From assembly GCA_003501365.1 (NCBI GenBank), contig DNPP01000010.1, positions 4,437 through 11,007 on the forward strand: a stretch of 6,571 nucleotides of DNA. Reading direction: 5' to 3'. The notes beneath the pieces were generated by a model. It saw only the letters and a program-made list of their open reading frames with translations, had not been told where the DNA came from and searched no databases. Within the stretch, counting starts at the first letter, position 1, and every line of letters starts with the position of its first letter. The DNA is from Bacillota bacterium (GTDB lineage: Bacteria > Bacillota > UBA4882 > UBA8346). Shown here piece by piece: positions 6,508 to 6,571 of the stretch. A program made the translations under genes and the position numbers.

Positions 6508-6571
6508 TCAGGGTACTTCCACCCCATCAAAAATTCTTTGGATTAAATCTTCCGCCGTAACTTCGCTGGCT
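6508..6571 (-). CDS. moxR: MoxR-family AAA+ ATPase, C-terminal 20 codons only (5' end outside window)
   Basis: The minus-strand frame entering at the right edge reads ASEVTAEDLIQRIFDGVEVP and ends at a TGA stop (6510-6508). The pattern of an "-VTAED-I-" helix followed by a "V-VP" end is typical of the C-terminus of MoxR-type AAA+ ATPases. Those proteins are cytosolic and are normally encoded directly upstream of a DUF58 gene and VWA genes, as here. The Walker A/B motifs and the rest of the ATPase lie outside the window, so the family call rests on this short tail plus gene order. MoxR ATPases are thought to act as chaperone-like remodelers of VWA partners. The stop is 55 bases before the DUF58 start, consistent with co-transcription. 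Confidence 0.78.
   Translation of the reverse strand, partial: ASEVTAEDLIQRIFDGVEVP

Overview
The window holds one continuous gene cluster, all transcribed from the minus strand (right to left). It is recognisable as a Bat ("Bacteroides aerotolerance") operon with its usual MoxR/DUF58 head. In transcription order it contains: the last 20 codons of a MoxR-type AAA+ ATPase, a DUF58 protein with a von Willebrand A (VWA) fold, a membrane-anchored lipoprotein resembling a small BatD, BatA (VWA), BatB (VWA), BatC (TPR), BatD, and the first 67 codons of a BatE-like TPR protein that runs off the left edge. I see no plus-strand gene, RNA gene, mobile element, CRISPR array or convincing terminator. The longest gap between genes is 66 bases.

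The products sort into two compartments. MoxR and DUF58 have no signal peptide or membrane segment and should be cytosolic. BatA and BatB each have two N-terminal membrane segments, a VWA domain and one C-terminal segment. The positive-inside rule puts their VWA domains outside the membrane. BatC (one N-terminal anchor) and BatE (signal peptide) would place TPR repeats on the same side. BatD and the lipoprotein each have an outside beta-rich region, one membrane segment followed by basic residues, and a helical C-terminal domain that should be cytosolic, where MoxR and DUF58 are. All three VWA-type proteins keep every metal-site (MIDAS) residue I can check. The layout suggests a membrane-spanning assembly in which a cytosolic ATPase/VWA pair is linked to an extracytoplasmic VWA/TPR complex. 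That is inference; the biochemical role of Bat proteins is not settled.

The genes are tightly packed: gaps of 55, 12, 11, 66 and 36 bases, one ATGA overlap (batA/batB) and one TGATG junction (batB/batC). Each full gene has a clear purine-rich Shine-Dalgarno site, so one polycistronic mRNA with partial translational coupling is likely. The promoter must lie upstream of moxR, outside the window.

Organism: a bacterium of moderate, somewhat AT-leaning composition. Strong AGGAG-type ribosome binding sites before every gene and a TTG start argue against Bacteroidota, where such sites are usually weak, although this operon is best known there. Bat operons also occur in spirochaetes, Chlorobi and several anaerobic or uncultured lineages. 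I cannot place it more precisely. This is a well-formed copy of a known but poorly understood system rather than an undescribed one; its most interesting part is the BatD-like lipoprotein.
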